From the NCBI GenBank assembly GCA_038116745.1, contig JAYODW010000006.1:60707-124706 (forward strand): 64,000 bases of DNA. The letters run 5' to 3'. Position numbers and translations under genes: made by a program. A model generated the notes under the pieces. The model was given only the letters and a program-made list of their open reading frames with translations, was not told where the DNA came from and did not search any database. The stretch comes from JAYODW01 sp038116745. Its GTDB lineage: Bacteria > Pseudomonadota > Gammaproteobacteria > Ga0077536. The number at the start of each line of letters is the position of its first letter. Positions within the stretch are counted from its first letter, which is position 1. Positions 63,345 through 64,000 of this stretch are shown here, in pieces.

Positions 63345-64000
63345 CTAGGGCCTCTGGTCGACTGCGGTGTCTTCCTTGTTTATCGGCATGAGGTCAACTT
63401 TACTGACCCGAAGCCCGATCAGCATGGCGCTGGCAACATATATAGATGAGTAAGTACCAATCACGATGCCGACAATCAGCGCAGCAGAGAAACCGTGAAT
63501 TAACTCGCCGCCAAACAGGAACAGCGCAATGACGACGAGCAGAGTCGTCCCGGAGGTAGTCAGGGTTCGCGATAACGTCTGATTCAACGAACGATTAATA
63601 ACCTCTTTCGCGTCATCTTTACGCAGGCGCCGGAAATTTTCACGGATGCGGTCGAAGACCACGATGGTGTCATTCAACGAATAACCTATGACGGCCAGCA
63701 CCGCAGCGAGCACGGTCAGGTCAAACTCCATTCCGGTGACAGCGAAAAAACCGACCGTCACCAGTACGTCATGGACCGTCGCCACGATCGCGCCGACCGA
63801 AAACTTAAGCGTAAAACGCACCATCACGTACACCAGAATGCCGCCCAAGGCGTAAATCAAGGCCAACATCCCGTCCTCGATCAATTCCTCCCCTACCTGC
63901 GGCCCGACGAATTCAACCCGGCGCATTTTTGCGCCGGGCAACACAGAAAGGATGCGGTCACCAAGACCTGCTGCAGAAGCATCGGCATCTGTAGGCGGCA
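63345..64000 (-). CDS. secF: protein translocase subunit SecF, C-terminal part
   Basis: SecF works with SecD to pull exported proteins using the proton gradient. The window holds the C-terminal 217 or so codons; the start is beyond 64000. The periplasmic-loop end (MRRVEFVGPQVGEELIEDG) is followed by five membrane helices including the family signature DVLVTVGFFAVTGMEFDL and the motif GYSLNDTIVVFDRIRENFR. secD would be expected just outside. Confidence 0.95.
   Translation of the reverse strand, partial: PPTDADASAAGLGDRILSVLPGAKMRRVEFVGPQVGEELIEDGMLALIYALGGILVYVMVRFTLKFSVGAIVATVHDVLVTVGFFAVTGMEFDLTVLAAVLAVIGYSLNDTIVVFDRIRENFRRLRKDDAKEVINRSLNQTLSRTLTTSGTTLLVVIALFLFGGELIHGFSAALIVGIVIGTYSSIYVASAMLIGLRVSKVDLMPINKEDTAVDQRP

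Noticed and set aside
1..64000. CRISPR arrays, tRNA genes, prophage or defence islands
   Set aside because: No spaced repeat arrays, cloverleaf sequences or phage/defence gene families were seen on either strand.

Overview
The window is a stretch of core chromosome from a free-living Gammaproteobacterium. The markers are pdxB, purT, zapD, diaA, lpoA, the sspAB stringent starvation pair, a Pseudomonas-like pilSR/pilA and pilBCD arrangement, and a complete dcw (division and cell wall) cluster. The order or genus cannot be fixed from sequence reading alone. Most of the window is densely packed housekeeping genes. The only clearly accessory stretch is the left end (1 to about 1.7 kb).

Layout. 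1-1090: part of a decaying IS3-family element, inserted in the remnant of a TPR/TMTC-like membrane protein gene downstream of the pilin gene. 1.7-5.6 kb: pilA with a sigma-54/IHF promoter, then its two-component regulators pilR and pilS and a small zinc-ribbon protein translationally coupled to pilS. 5.9-12.5 kb: sucCD, nadE, bamD, rluD, pgeF. 12.6-15.2 kb: clpB. 15.3-20.8 kb: pilB, pilC, pilD, coaE, zapD. 20.8-27.6 kb: a Nudix/ThiE-like protein, argJ, secA, an M23 peptidase and dciA. 27.6-46.2 kb: lpxC, ftsZ, ftsA, ftsQ, ddlB, murB, murC, murG, ftsW, murD, mraY, murF, murE, ftsI, ftsL, rsmH, mraZ. All of these are on the minus strand, mostly with 1-8 nt stop/start overlaps, and are transcribed from an mraZ promoter that carries three 10-bp-phased MraZ boxes. 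46.5-46.9 kb: RNase P RNA. 47-50.7 kb: rsmI divergent from lpoA-yraN-diaA. 50.8-54.5 kb: petABC-sspA-sspB. 54.9-60.2 kb: hisC, hisD, hisG, murA, ibaG, mlaC. 60.4-64 kb: gloA, purT, pdxB, secF (cut by the window end).

How the genes work together. The pil genes form one type IV pilus pathway: PilS/PilR with sigma-54 drive PilA, PilD processes the prepilin, and PilB and PilC power and anchor assembly. The dcw block makes lipid II and builds the divisome, and murA at 58 kb supplies its first committed step. petABC encodes a complete cytochrome bc1 complex.

The most striking observation is in lpxC. The reading frame is conserved over its full expected length of about 303 codons, but it contains two in-frame stop codons (TAA at codon 220, TAG at codon 232). 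They lie just before the zinc ligands, in a gene normally essential for lipid A. Other points of note are a PilB that has lost one cysteine from each pair of its zinc tetracysteine motif, the decayed pilin-linked glycosyltransferase-like gene, and mlaC without the rest of its operon. No wholly new multi-gene system was recognised, and no tRNA genes, CRISPR arrays or prophages were seen.
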